Assembly: GCF_014653575.1 (NCBI RefSeq) | Contig: NZ_BNAQ01000002.1 | Location: forward strand, 744,001-808,000 | DNA: 64,000 bases | Source of the DNA: Sphingomonas glacialis | GTDB taxonomy: Bacteria; Pseudomonadota; Alphaproteobacteria; Sphingomonadales; Sphingomonadaceae | Direction of reading: 5' to 3' | Shown here: positions 1-8,974 of the stretch, piece after piece | How positions within the stretch are numbered: position 1 is the first letter of the stretch | Layout of the letters: every line of letters starts with the position of its first letter | Notes under the pieces: model-generated | What the model was told of the DNA's origin: nothing | Database searches by the model: none | The model's input: only the letters and a program-made list of their open reading frames with translations | Made by a program: the position numbers and the translations under genes

Positions 1-90
1 GGAGGGGTTGGGGGTGGGTCGGCCTAGGGCGGGCGCCCGGCCGAACCACGGGCCAACCCATCCTCGCCCCCTCCCTTCCAGGGAGGGGAG
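1..90. repeat. GC-rich inverted repeat, partial copy at window edge
   Basis: The left arm (1-24) and right arm (50-90) are imperfect reverse complements built of G-runs, GGGTGGGTCGGCC-like and GGGAGGGGAG segments. The outer part of the left arm lies before the window. A fuller copy of the same element is at 6678-6783. It sits directly upstream of purK. This looks like a dispersed intergenic palindrome with no coding content. Confidence 0.6.
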
Positions 91-117
91 GCTCCCCCAT
101 TCGACGGACACGCGCGC

Positions 118-1188
118 ATGACCCCCCTCCCCCCCGGCTCGACGATCGGCATCCTCGGCGGCGGGCAACTCGGGCGGATGCTTGCGGTCGCCGCGGCGCA
201 GCTCGGCTATCAAACCCGGATCCTCGCCCCCGACGAGGAAGCCGTCGCCGCGCAAACTGCGTCGAGCTACATCCGCGCCGATTATCACAGCCACATCGTG
301 CTCGACGAATTCGCCGCCGCGGCTGATGTCGTCACCTACGAGTTCGAGAATATCGCGCTGGCGCCTGTCACCTATCTCGCGGGCAAAGTGCCGGTCCATC
401 CCGCCCCGGCCGCGCTCGGCATCGCGCAGGATCGCGCCCTCGAAAAGGCCTTCGTCGCCGAGATCGGCGGGCGTACCGCACCGTGGGCAAAGGTGGAAAC
501 GCGCGCGGACCTTGCCGCCGCGCTCGTCGAGATCGGCACGCCCGCGATCCTCAAGACGCTGCGCATGGGCTATGACGGCAAGGGCCAGGTACGCATCACC
601 GCGCTCGACCAGGTTGACGCCGCCTGGGCCGCGATCGGGCAGCGACCGGCGATCCTCGAGGGGTTCGTGCGGTTTACCCACGAATTCTCGATCCTGCTGG
701 TGCGCCGCGCCGACGGTCAGATGGTGAGCTATCCGCCGCCGTGGAACCAGCACGAGGACGGCATCCTCGCCACCTCCACCCTCCCCGCCCCGCCCGAGAT
801 TGCCGCGCAATGGGGCGAGGCGGCGGCCCTCGCCGGGCGGATCGCAGACCGGCTCGAGTATGTCGGGGTGCTCGCGTGCGAATTCTTCGCCGGTGCTAAC
901 GGCCCGGTGTTCAACGAAATGGCGCCGCGCGTCCACAATTCGGGGCATTGGACGATCGAGGGCGCGGTCTGCTCGCAATTCGAGAACCATATCCGCGCAA
1001 TCTGCGGGCTGCCGCTCGGCGACACCGCGCTGACGGCGCCCACCGTCGCGATGGAGAATCTGATCGGCGACGACGCTGACCGCTGGGCCGATATTCTCGC
1101 CGAGCCGGGCGCGCATCTGCATCTCTACGGCAAGGGCGCGAGCCGGCCGGGGCGCAAGATGGGGCATGTCACGCGGCTCGGGCGGTAA
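118..1188 (+). CDS. purK: N5-carboxyaminoimidazole ribonucleotide synthase (PurK)
   Basis: PurK catalyses the ATP- and bicarbonate-dependent carboxylation of AIR to N5-CAIR in cytoplasmic de novo purine synthesis. The 356-aa product has the family length. Its N-terminus carries the GILGGGQLGRM nucleotide-fold motif (about residues 11-21). An ATP-grasp core follows, with the EMAPRVHNSGHWT signature (about residues 268-280), which is diagnostic of PurK. PurE, its usual partner, would be expected upstream and is not visible because the window begins in an intergenic repeat. The ATG at 118 has only a weak upstream purine run but gives the expected N-terminus. The convergent gene that follows ends 36 bp away. 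Confidence 0.96.
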   Translation: MTPLPPGSTIGILGGGQLGRMLAVAAAQLGYQTRILAPDEEAVAAQTASSYIRADYHSHIVLDEFAAAADVVTYEFENIALAPVTYLAGKVPVHPAPAALGIAQDRALEKAFVAEIGGRTAPWAKVETRADLAAALVEIGTPAILKTLRMGYDGKGQVRITALDQVDAAWAAIGQRPAILEGFVRFTHEFSILLVRRADGQMVSYPPPWNQHEDGILATSTLPAPPEIAAQWGEAAALAGRIADRLEYVGVLACEFFAGANGPVFNEMAPRVHNSGHWTIEGAVCSQFENHIRAICGLPLGDTALTAPTVAMENLIGDDADRWADILAEPGAHLHLYGKGASRPGRKMGHVTRLGR

Positions 1189-1223
1189 ACGCTTGATCCT
1201 CCGCTCGCTAGGCGAGGGAGGAT

Positions 1224-3113
1224 TTAGGGGACGATCGGCAGCGCGATGTAGCTCTGGTCGGGCCCGCTCACCATAACCTGCTGCGTCGCCTTCACGTAAT
1301 CCGCCGGCTTGGCGTAGAAGATGTTGGGCACGAAGCTCTGCGGGTTGCGGTCATAAAGCGGGAACCAGCTCGATTGGACCTGCACCATGATGCGGTGCCC
1401 CGGCAGGAACACATGGTTCGCCTGCGGCAACGCCCAGCTATACGCCAGCGGCACCCCGGGTTTGAGCGCGACGGCATGATCGAGCCCCTCGCGGTAGCGC
1501 CCACGGAAGATGTCCATGCCGACCGCCAATTGATAGCCGCCCATCTTCGGGTCGCTCGGCACCTGGTCGGGATAGACGTCGATCAGCTTGACCACCCAGT
1601 CGCTGTCGGTGCCGCTCGTCGCGGCGGTGAGATGGACGACCGGTTGCCCGGCGATCGTCACGGGCTGCGTCAGCACCGGGCCGGTAAAGGTCAGCACGTC
1701 GGGCCGACTCGAGACGATGCGCTGGTCGCCGACCAGCCACGCCTTCCAGTGATTGTCCTCATAGCTAACCGGCCGCACCGGACGCGGCACGTTGGTCACC
1801 GGGTGCGCCGGATCGGAGACGTAATCGGCGGTCTGCGCCAGTCCGGCGGCCGGTGCGAAACCAACCGCGTCGCCCGGTTGGAGGTATAGCTTGGTCATCG
1901 CCGGCTGCGCCGACCAGCTCGGTAGGCGCTGCCACTGGTTGGTGCCGCTCTGGAACGCGGTGACGGGCGCGACGTCCATGGGCGTGCCCTTGAGGTAATG
2001 CGCAAGGAACGGGCCGAGCACTTGGCGGCGCCACCATTTGGCGGTGTCCTGGTCCCATTGGATATCGCCGAGCGCCTTGCCGTCGTCGATCTGCTGACCA
2101 TGATACCACGGGCCCATCGTCAGATAGACCATGTTCCCGGCGGTATCCTTGGGTTTCAGCGCGCGATACACCGCCGTCGCGCCGTAGATATCCTCCTGGT
2201 CCCACAGTCCGTGGACGAGCATCACCGGTACCTTGAGCGGCTGGCGGCTGAGCACCTGGTCCATCGCCTGCGCTTGCCAGAAGCTGTCATACGCCGGGTG
2301 CGCGGCGATCTTGCGCCAGAAGCCGATCTGGTCGAGCCCGTGCGCCGTGGCGAGCGCGCCGGTCGAGCCGGCGCGCATCACCGCGTCATATTCGTCATAG
2401 GTGGTGCGCGCATAGGGCGACGAATTGTCGCGCGTCGCGATCTGCTCCCAGATATAGTCGATCCCGACGCGGAACGCGCCGTTGTGGAACCAGTCGTCGC
2501 CGCGCCAGCCATCGACCATCGGGTTCTCGGGGACAGCCACCACTAGCGCCGGATGCGGGTTGATCAGCGGCATCAGCGACAGGAAGCCGTCGTAGGAAAT
2601 GCCGAGGATCCCGACCTTGCGGTTCGATTCGGGCAGATGCTTCACCAGCCAGTCGATCGTATCGTAGGTGTCGGTCGAGTCGTCGGTATGCGTCGGGTTG
2701 AGCGCGGTGTCGTGGAGCGGCGGGTTCATCATCGCGATGCCCTGCGACCCGTATTTGCCGCGCACGTCCTGCACGACGCGGATGTAGCCGCCGTCGACGA
2801 TCACGTCGGTGGCATTGTCATAGCCGGTAAGGCTCGTCGCGAGATCGGCGTTGTTGCCGCCTTTGCCCGTCATCCCGTCGGCGTTGTACGGCGTGCGCGT
2901 CATCAGGATGCCGGCGTCGTGCGCCCTCTTGGGCAGGAGGATGACGGTGTGGAGCTTGACCCCGTCGCGCATCGGGATCTCGACGATGCGACGCTCGTAG
3001 TTGAAGCCTTCGCTCGGGGGGACGAGCTTCGCCGGGCGCTCGTCATAGGTTTGCGCCTGCGCGGTGAGCGGCGAGACCGCCAATGTCGCGCCCAACAGCC
3101 AACGTGCTTTCAT
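1224..3113 (-). CDS. CocE/NonD family serine hydrolase, secreted
   Basis: This is a 629-aa alpha/beta hydrolase of the CocE/X-Pro dipeptidyl-peptidase S15 type. It has an N-terminal signal peptide (MKARWLLGATLAV...AQAQ, about residues 1-21). The catalytic domain contains the nucleophile elbow GISYDG at about residue 172. The C-terminal half resembles the jelly-roll X-Pro dipeptidyl-peptidase C-terminal domain. Members hydrolyse acyl, amide or ester bonds, for example in glutaryl-7-ACA, cocaine esters or peptides. The substrate here cannot be read from sequence. It is one of three hydrolases in the same leftward run, with the M16 peptidase and the acylase. Convergent with purK. Confidence 0.88.
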   Translation of the reverse strand: MKARWLLGATLAVSPLTAQAQTYDERPAKLVPPSEGFNYERRIVEIPMRDGVKLHTVILLPKRAHDAGILMTRTPYNADGMTGKGGNNADLATSLTGYDNATDVIVDGGYIRVVQDVRGKYGSQGIAMMNPPLHDTALNPTHTDDSTDTYDTIDWLVKHLPESNRKVGILGISYDGFLSLMPLINPHPALVVAVPENPMVDGWRGDDWFHNGAFRVGIDYIWEQIATRDNSSPYARTTYDEYDAVMRAGSTGALATAHGLDQIGFWRKIAAHPAYDSFWQAQAMDQVLSRQPLKVPVMLVHGLWDQEDIYGATAVYRALKPKDTAGNMVYLTMGPWYHGQQIDDGKALGDIQWDQDTAKWWRRQVLGPFLAHYLKGTPMDVAPVTAFQSGTNQWQRLPSWSAQPAMTKLYLQPGDAVGFAPAAGLAQTADYVSDPAHPVTNVPRPVRPVSYEDNHWKAWLVGDQRIVSSRPDVLTFTGPVLTQPVTIAGQPVVHLTAATSGTDSDWVVKLIDVYPDQVPSDPKMGGYQLAVGMDIFRGRYREGLDHAVALKPGVPLAYSWALPQANHVFLPGHRIMVQVQSSWFPLYDRNPQSFVPNIFYAKPADYVKATQQVMVSGPDQSYIALPIVP

Positions 3114-3163
3114 GCCCCGCTCCCCAGCTCTTCGCTCCGGTCACACGCATGACGCCCCCCCGC

Positions 3164-3247
3164 CGTCATCCCCGCGAAAGCGGAGATCCCGCTGCCTGGC
3201 CCCGCCCCCGAAGAAGAAGCGGGACCCTCGCTTTTGCGAGGGTGACG
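3164..3247. repeat. Intergenic palindromic (REP-like) element
   Basis: The arms 3164-3190 and 3221-3247 are imperfect reverse complements (roughly 21 of 27 positions) with the GTCA(T/C)CCC...GGGTGAC signature. A closely related, better conserved copy is at 39841-39920. It lies in the 312-bp gap between the CocE-type hydrolase and the 100-aa gene. No gene was recognised in this gap. Confidence 0.6.
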
Positions 3248-3366
3248 GGAGTGGGGCGATCGAACGACCTCATGCTGCCGGGGCACACCGGATTGCAAAC
3301 CCCGACGCGCAAAGTGTGCGGCACGGTGGGCCCCGGCACAAGGCTAGGGTGACGGTCGCGCGATAC

Positions 3367-3402
3367 AAAAACGGCCCGCGCTCCGATTGGAGCGCAGGCC
3401 GT
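3367..3402 (-). terminator. Rho-independent terminator of the 100-aa gene
   Basis: On the minus strand a 14-bp stem (arms 3389-3402 and 3371-3384, with a 4-nt GATT loop and about one mismatch) is followed by a run of five U (3367-3371). It begins 24 bp after the stop codon at 3426. Confidence 0.8.
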
Positions 3403-3425
3403 CTTCATCGCTCAAACGAACGGCG

Positions 3426-3728
3426 TTACGCCGCGCGCGTGCCCGTCATCGGGAAGCTGCCGAACGCGCCTGCGCCGACGGTGCCGGTGAGCGTGTCGCC
3501 CTCGGCCGTCGCCTTGCAGTCGAGCGTCATCGGCATCGGGACGACGATCGACATCTTCCAGCTGATCGTGTCACCCTCGACCGTGCCGTCGGTGATCTCG
3601 ACCGAACCCATCGCGCCGTTCTGCGAGCCGGTCCAGCTGGTGCCGTCGGTCTTGACCGTCAGCACCGCCTTCTGGTCGCCGAGCGGCGACTTGACGATCG
3701 TATCCCACGTCCCATCAACTGCAGCCAT
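3426..3728 (-). CDS. Small conserved hypothetical protein (beta-rich, about 100 aa)
   Basis: The 100-aa soluble protein is dominated by alternating beta-type repeats (GTWD, GDQKAVLTVK, GTSWTGSQNG, GDTLTGTVGAGAFGSFPMTGTR). It has no signal peptide and no catalytic motif. It resembles small proteins seen next to metabolic genes in alphaproteobacteria whose function I cannot name. The gene sits 23 bp downstream of the M16 peptidase stop, on the same strand, so it may be co-transcribed. A strong terminator follows at 3367-3402. Confidence 0.75.
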   Translation of the reverse strand: MAAVDGTWDTIVKSPLGDQKAVLTVKTDGTSWTGSQNGAMGSVEITDGTVEGDTISWKMSIVVPMPMTLDCKATAEGDTLTGTVGAGAFGSFPMTGTRAA

Positions 3729-3751
3729 GATGTGTCTCCTGCCAATAATTT

Positions 3752-6562
3752 CTAGCGCACGTCCGCCACGGACGCCGCAGGGATCACCTCGACCGGCAAC
3801 CCGATGCTGTCAAGCTGACCGCGGACCTTCGCTGCGTCACCAACGACGATCCAGACGAAGCGTTTCGGGTCGAGCGCCTTGCGTGCCGCAGCGTCAAGCT
3901 GGCCTGCGGTGAAGCCCCGATATTTTTGCGGCAGCGTCGCATAATAATCGTCGGGGCGGCGATACAGGTCGTTCGACTGCAGCGCGCCAAGCACCGCGCC
4001 CGACGTCTCGAAATTGCCTGGCAGCGAGCTGATCGCATCGGTGATCGTGCGGTCGAACTCGTCGCTCGTGATCCCCTTGGTCGTCACGAAATCGGCGAAG
4101 TCGGTGCGCAGCGCGGCGATCGATTCGCCGGTCTTGTCCGCCTGGACGCCGGTGCCGAGCAGATACGGCGTGGCGTATTGCGCGCGACGGAACGATCCGT
4201 TGACGCCGTACGACCAGTGCCGCGCCTCGCGCAGGTCCATGTTGACGCGCGACAGGAAATCCCCGCCGAGCGTGTCGTTCGCGGTTTCGAGCGGCAGCAG
4301 ATCGTCGGTGCCGACGAGCGCGGTGGGTGCGCCCGCGATGATGAACGACTGCGGCGAATCGGGCCGGTCGATCAGCACGATTTTCGGCGCGGACGGCGCG
4401 GTCTTCACGCTGAAATCCTTGACGCCGGCGGGCCCGGTCGGCGTCCAGTCGCCGAAGCGCGCGTCGAACGCGGCCTTGATCTCGGCGAGCGGACGATCGC
4501 TGACAACGAAGATCTTGGCCTTGTCGGGACGGATCCAGGCTTGCTGGAAGGCGACCAGATCGTCGCGCGTCAGTGCCGCCACCGCCTTGGCGTCGCCGCT
4601 GCCGAGCGCCTTGGCGTAGGGATAGGCCGCGCCGTAGACGAGTTTGGGGAACACGCGCAGCGCGAGGCCCTGCGGGCTCGTCAGCTCGGCGGAGATACGC
4701 GAAAGCTGCTGGTTCTTGAGCCGCGCGACCTCGGCCGGATCGAACTTGGGATGGCGCACGATATCGGCGAGCAATTCGGTCGACGCCGCGAGATTGGCGC
4801 TCGGCGTGAACATGCCGACGATCGTGCGGTCGGGCGCCGAACCGCTGGTGATGCTAGCGCCGAGCCGCTCCTTGGCCTCCGCGATCGCGATCGAATCGCG
4901 GGTCGTCGTGCCCTCGTCGAGCATGTCGAGCGTCAGCCCCTGCGTGCCGAGCTTGCCCGGCACGTCGGCGGCGACGCCCGCGTCGAAGCTGATCGACGCC
5001 TGGGTGATCGGCACGGCGTTGCGATAGGCGTAGATGAGCTCGATGCCGTTCTTGAGTTTGGCATGCTCGACCTTGGGGAAGACCAGGCTCGACAGCGTGC
5101 CGACCGGCGGGAGCGCACCGCGCGTGCCCTTGAATTCCGGCTCGGGCGCGGCGGCGACCTTCACCGGCGGCGTCGCCTCGACATAGGCGTCGCGCGCGCC
5201 GGGGATGACGGTCAGCGCATAGACCGGGCGCGTCAGCCATTTGGCGCTCGCTGCCTTGACGCGCGCGGGCGTCTGCGCGGCGAGCTCGGCGAGCTGCTTC
5301 TTGTAGAAGCCGGGATCGTTTTCATAGAGCGCGCCCTCGGCGAGCGCGACCGCCTTGCCACCGAAGCCGCCGGTCGATTCGAGCCCGGCGATCCGCCCTG
5401 CGGCGTCGCGCGTCGCGACGCGCGCGACTTCGTCGGCAGTCGGGCCGTTGGCAATGACGTCGGCGATAATCTCGTCGAGCCGCTTGGCGACAAGCGCGGG
5501 GTCGACACCAGGACGCGCATCGGCGCTGACCACGAACATGCCGACTTGCGCGAAGCTCTCATTGTTCGCCGAGACGCGCACCGCGAGCTTTTCCTTGCGC
5601 ACCAGCGCATTGTCGAGCCGGCTGCTCGACAGCCCGCCGAGCACGCCCGCCGCCACATCGAGCGCGACTGCGTCGGGGTTGTTGATGCCGGGCACCGCCC
5701 ACATCCGGTAGATCCGCGTATTGGCGACGCGATCCTTCATCACCTCGCTTTTCGGCGCGGCGAGCGTGGGGACATCGGCGGTCGGCACGACGCTTTCGGG
5801 CCCCTTGGGGATCGCACCGAAATATTTGGTGACGAGCGTCTTCGCGGTCGCGACGTCGACGTCGCCCGAGAGCACGAGCACGGCGTTGTTTGGCCCGTAA
5901 TGCCCGCGGAACCAGTTCTTCACATCCTCGACGCTTGCCGAATCGAGATCCGCCATCGCGCCGATCGTGGTGTGGCCATACGGATGCGTCGCGGGGAACA
6001 GCGCTTCGGTCTGCTTGTACTGGACCAGGCCGTAGGGCTGGTTGTCGCCCTGCCGCTTCTCGTTCTGCACCACGCCGCGCTGCTCGTCGACGACCGCAGG
6101 CGTGATCGCGCCGAGGAGGTAGCCCATCCGGTCGCTCTCGAGGAACAGCGCACGGTCGAGCGCCGCGACCGGCACCGTCTCGAAATAATTGGTGCGGTCG
6201 AAATAGGTCGTGCCGTTGAGATCGGTCGCGCCCATCGCCTTGGTATAAGTGAAATAGTCCTTCGGCGCGTTCTCGCTGCCGTTGAACATCAGATGCTCGA
6301 ACAGATGCGCGAAGCCGGTCTTGCCCTTGGGCTCGAACTTCGAGCCGACATTGTACCACACCGACACCGCGACGACGGGCGCCTTGCGGTCGGTGTTGAC
6401 GATGACGCGCAGGCCGTTGGGCAGGCGGAATTCGCTATAGGGGATGTCGACCTGCTTCACGAGGTCCGCCACCGGAACGGGCTTCGGCGCGGTCTGCGCA
6501 AAGCTCGGCGTGACGAAGGTTGCGAGCGCTACACCAGAGAGCGCGAGCAGCTTGACGGTCAT
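3752..6562 (-). CDS. M16 family zinc metallopeptidase (two-repeat pitrilysin type)
   Basis: The product is 936 aa with a signal peptide (MTVKLLALSGVALATFVTPSFAQ). The first M16 domain has the inverted zinc motif HLFEH (His86, Glu89, His90) and the downstream Glu ligand in QNEKRQ (about residue 168). The second, inactive-type M16 repeats follow from about residue 450. This class degrades peptides in the periplasm. An upstream extension of the frame to 6967 runs through a palindromic repeat and into the acylase gene. The start at 6562 is preferred because it gives a perfect signal peptide and has AGGGGA just upstream. Confidence 0.92.
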   Translation of the reverse strand: MTVKLLALSGVALATFVTPSFAQTAPKPVPVADLVKQVDIPYSEFRLPNGLRVIVNTDRKAPVVAVSVWYNVGSKFEPKGKTGFAHLFEHLMFNGSENAPKDYFTYTKAMGATDLNGTTYFDRTNYFETVPVAALDRALFLESDRMGYLLGAITPAVVDEQRGVVQNEKRQGDNQPYGLVQYKQTEALFPATHPYGHTTIGAMADLDSASVEDVKNWFRGHYGPNNAVLVLSGDVDVATAKTLVTKYFGAIPKGPESVVPTADVPTLAAPKSEVMKDRVANTRIYRMWAVPGINNPDAVALDVAAGVLGGLSSSRLDNALVRKEKLAVRVSANNESFAQVGMFVVSADARPGVDPALVAKRLDEIIADVIANGPTADEVARVATRDAAGRIAGLESTGGFGGKAVALAEGALYENDPGFYKKQLAELAAQTPARVKAASAKWLTRPVYALTVIPGARDAYVEATPPVKVAAAPEPEFKGTRGALPPVGTLSSLVFPKVEHAKLKNGIELIYAYRNAVPITQASISFDAGVAADVPGKLGTQGLTLDMLDEGTTTRDSIAIAEAKERLGASITSGSAPDRTIVGMFTPSANLAASTELLADIVRHPKFDPAEVARLKNQQLSRISAELTSPQGLALRVFPKLVYGAAYPYAKALGSGDAKAVAALTRDDLVAFQQAWIRPDKAKIFVVSDRPLAEIKAAFDARFGDWTPTGPAGVKDFSVKTAPSAPKIVLIDRPDSPQSFIIAGAPTALVGTDDLLPLETANDTLGGDFLSRVNMDLREARHWSYGVNGSFRRAQYATPYLLGTGVQADKTGESIAALRTDFADFVTTKGITSDEFDRTITDAISSLPGNFETSGAVLGALQSNDLYRRPDDYYATLPQKYRGFTAGQLDAAARKALDPKRFVWIVVGDAAKVRGQLDSIGLPVEVIPAASVADVR

Positions 6563-6677
6563 GGAAATCCCCTGGGAATGGCATCGGAAAGATGAACTGT
6601 AGTGTGAGGCTATAGCAGCGCTTGGGCGGTAGCAAACGCTTCCTCGGCCTTCGTTTGAACGGGTCGGTTCGCATTCT

Positions 6678-6783
6678 CCTCCCCTCCCTGGAAGGGAGGG
6701 GTCGGGGGTGGGTCGGCCCGTTGGTAGGGTAACACCCGCCCTAGGCCGACCCACCCCCAGCCCCTCCCTTCCCGGGAGGGGAG
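6678..6783. repeat. Long GC-rich inverted repeat (about 40-bp arms)
   Basis: The left arm (about 6678-6718) and right arm (about 6743-6783) are near-perfect reverse complements, with about three mismatches around a 24-bp loop. Each arm also contains its own small palindrome (CTCCCTGGAAGGGAG type). It fills the gap between the acylase stop (6787) and the M16 start. A second copy lies at 1-90. It could act as a transcription barrier or mRNA-stabilising hairpin. No T-run follows, so it is not a classical terminator. Confidence 0.8.
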
Positions 6784-6786
6784 CAA

Positions 6787-8928
6787 CTAGGGCCGGTATA
6801 CGCGCTCGACATTCTTCCGCAGATCGTCGCGCCAGAACAGCACCGGCTTGAACCGGTGCGCCGCGAACAATGGCGCCTGGTCGGCATAATGCGGCGATTC
6901 GGGCCGCGTCGTCGCCGCGCCGTAGGGCTGGATCGACTCCGACGCGACACGTCCGGCCTTGTCCCACGCCATCACCATAATGAAGCTGTCGCCATGCTTG
7001 ACGACGAGCCGCCCGTCATCGGCTTCGTCCCACGTCGAGGCCGCGCGCAGCACATCGGGTGCCCCGTCGAGTGGCAGATCGGCGCTCCCGTGGCGCAACC
7101 GCAGCAGCGTGCCGAGCGGCGGATCGAGCGTGCCGAAATGCGTCTGCAGATATGCCGCCGCCTTGGCCAGCGCGTCGCGCGGATCGAGCTCGGGGCGGCG
7201 CTGGTAATGCCATTTCTGCCCCGTCCGCAGCAGGATCGCGGCAAGCGCCTGGCCACTATGATGGCCGTCGAAATCCCAGTTCCAGCCGCGCAGCAGGCCA
7301 ATCGCTTGCTTCAGCTGCGCATCGCCCTTTGGATCGATGCGCGCGACATCGCCATACCATTTCGCGGCCCAGCTCAGCTTGCTGACGCCGGTGTCGAACT
7401 TGATCCGCAGCAGATCCTCGGCCGAGATCGACGGATCGGCCCCCAGGAGCTCGACCGCGCGCGTGCCGCGATTGGTCGTGTCGGTCTCGATCCCGAGCAG
7501 CGGCGAATAGTCGCCCGGCTTGAGCTCCGACCCAGCCCCCGCCGCCTGGAACGGCGTGTTGTTGGCATTGGCGAGAAAGCCCGATGCGGGGTTCACGTTG
7601 CGCGGCACTTGCGCGAACGGCACCGTGCCGGCCGCAAGATCGCGCGAGGTATCGCCGCGCAGGAGGTGGCGATAATCGAACCCCGGCTTCCGGTTGGGAA
7701 AGCTCGCATTGTAGACATAGGCGATGTTGCCCGCGGCGTCGCCATAGAGGAAGTTGGTCGCGGGAACGCCCTGGAGCGCCAGCGCCTTCTGCCACTCGCC
7801 GAAATCGCGCGCGCGCGTCAGCCGGTAATATTCCTCGACCATGCGGAGCTGGTCGGCACCGGCATAGCGGATCGCGAACGCGCCGCTCTTGTTGACGATC
7901 ACCGGCCCCTGCACCGCGCGATAGACCATCTTCGGGATCGGCAGCACGAACGGCCCGAAGCGCACCTTTAGCCACACGCGGCGCGCCTCGAGCGGAAGCC
8001 ACTTGCCGTCGAAGCGATACTCGGTGCCCGCTTGATTGCGCACGAGCTTGTAGACGTCGGTCAGGTCGGGCCGGTTGACGGTGTTGGTCCACCCCAGATG
8101 TTCGTTATGCCCGAGCACCGGGAACGGCACGCCGGGGAAGGTCGCGCCCGAGAAATGCCAGCCAGTGCCCGATTGCACGCTGAGTTCGTACCATGCCACT
8201 GGCCCGCTCCACGGCTGATGCGAGTTCGAGATCACGCGCGTGAAACCGTCGGCCGAGCGTTTCGGCGCGACGACGAAGGCGTTCGAGCCATTGGGCATCG
8301 CTTCGCCGGTCGCGGGGAGCGCGGTCGGATCGGGGCTGTCGGGCACGGCCCCCGCGGTCTCGGCCGGGAGCGGCTTGTCGCCCGACAGCGCACCGAGCGT
8401 CTGGTCGAGCCCGAAGAAGAACGGCGTGCGCAGCACGAAACCCGTCGCGATATCCTCGCCATTCGCCGGGAACAGTCGCGCGAGCCGGATTTCTCCGGGG
8501 TGGCGACGGGCATAGGCGTTCAGCCCGCTGGCATAGGCATCGAGCAAGGCGCGCACATCGGCGGGCTGCTTGTCGTAATCGCGCTGCGCGGTCTCGCGCG
8601 CGCCGAGCAAGGCGAGCGTATAATCGACCTTGGCGCCGTCTGCGCCGGTCATCGCGCCGAGCCGCCCGCGCGCCATCGCGACCGCCTCCTGCAGCGTCGC
8701 GAAATCGTCCTCGGCATGGGCATAGGCGACACCGTAGGCGACATCGGGATCGGTCTTGCCGAAGATGTGCGGCACGCCGAAGCGATCCCGCGCGATCACG
8801 CTGTCGTAATGGCGCTCGGCCGGTGCGACGACGCGCGCCGCGGTGAACGGCTCCCACACCGCCAAAGCAATTGCGGCGCCGAGCAGCACCACCGCCAGCC
8901 ATACCGCCCCGGATCGTATCGTCCGCAT
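6787..8928 (-). CDS. Penicillin acylase family protein (Ntn hydrolase)
   Basis: The product is 713 aa with an N-terminal membrane anchor or signal (SGAVWLAVVLLGAAIALAVW). Family members are made as a precursor that self-cleaves before a catalytic Ser. That Ser is visible in NGSNAFVV at about residue 214, separating an alpha from a beta chain. The beta chain continues with family-typical segments (NSHQPWSGP, LGWTNTVNRPD). Members hydrolyse N-acyl bonds, including beta-lactam side chains, N-acyl-homoserine lactones and acyl-peptides. The substrate is not predictable here. The start at 8928 has GAGGGGA upstream. The longer frame to 9015 would overlap the upstream gene. Confidence 0.9.
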   Translation of the reverse strand: MRTIRSGAVWLAVVLLGAAIALAVWEPFTAARVVAPAERHYDSVIARDRFGVPHIFGKTDPDVAYGVAYAHAEDDFATLQEAVAMARGRLGAMTGADGAKVDYTLALLGARETAQRDYDKQPADVRALLDAYASGLNAYARRHPGEIRLARLFPANGEDIATGFVLRTPFFFGLDQTLGALSGDKPLPAETAGAVPDSPDPTALPATGEAMPNGSNAFVVAPKRSADGFTRVISNSHQPWSGPVAWYELSVQSGTGWHFSGATFPGVPFPVLGHNEHLGWTNTVNRPDLTDVYKLVRNQAGTEYRFDGKWLPLEARRVWLKVRFGPFVLPIPKMVYRAVQGPVIVNKSGAFAIRYAGADQLRMVEEYYRLTRARDFGEWQKALALQGVPATNFLYGDAAGNIAYVYNASFPNRKPGFDYRHLLRGDTSRDLAAGTVPFAQVPRNVNPASGFLANANNTPFQAAGAGSELKPGDYSPLLGIETDTTNRGTRAVELLGADPSISAEDLLRIKFDTGVSKLSWAAKWYGDVARIDPKGDAQLKQAIGLLRGWNWDFDGHHSGQALAAILLRTGQKWHYQRRPELDPRDALAKAAAYLQTHFGTLDPPLGTLLRLRHGSADLPLDGAPDVLRAASTWDEADDGRLVVKHGDSFIMVMAWDKAGRVASESIQPYGAATTRPESPHYADQAPLFAAHRFKPVLFWRDDLRKNVERVYRP

Positions 8929-8974
8929 TCGGATCCCCTCTCGGGGCGAATAGAGCAGCCTTCGGGGGATTAGG

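Noticed and set aside
3926-6595. 889-aa plus-strand open frame opposite the M16 peptidase
   Set aside because: It is Arg-rich antisense text of the M16 gene with no domains. The real gene on the other strand has a signal peptide and zinc motif.
6678-6783. Rho-independent terminator of the acylase gene
   Set aside because: The stem is very strong but no U-run follows on either strand, so it is listed as a repeat.
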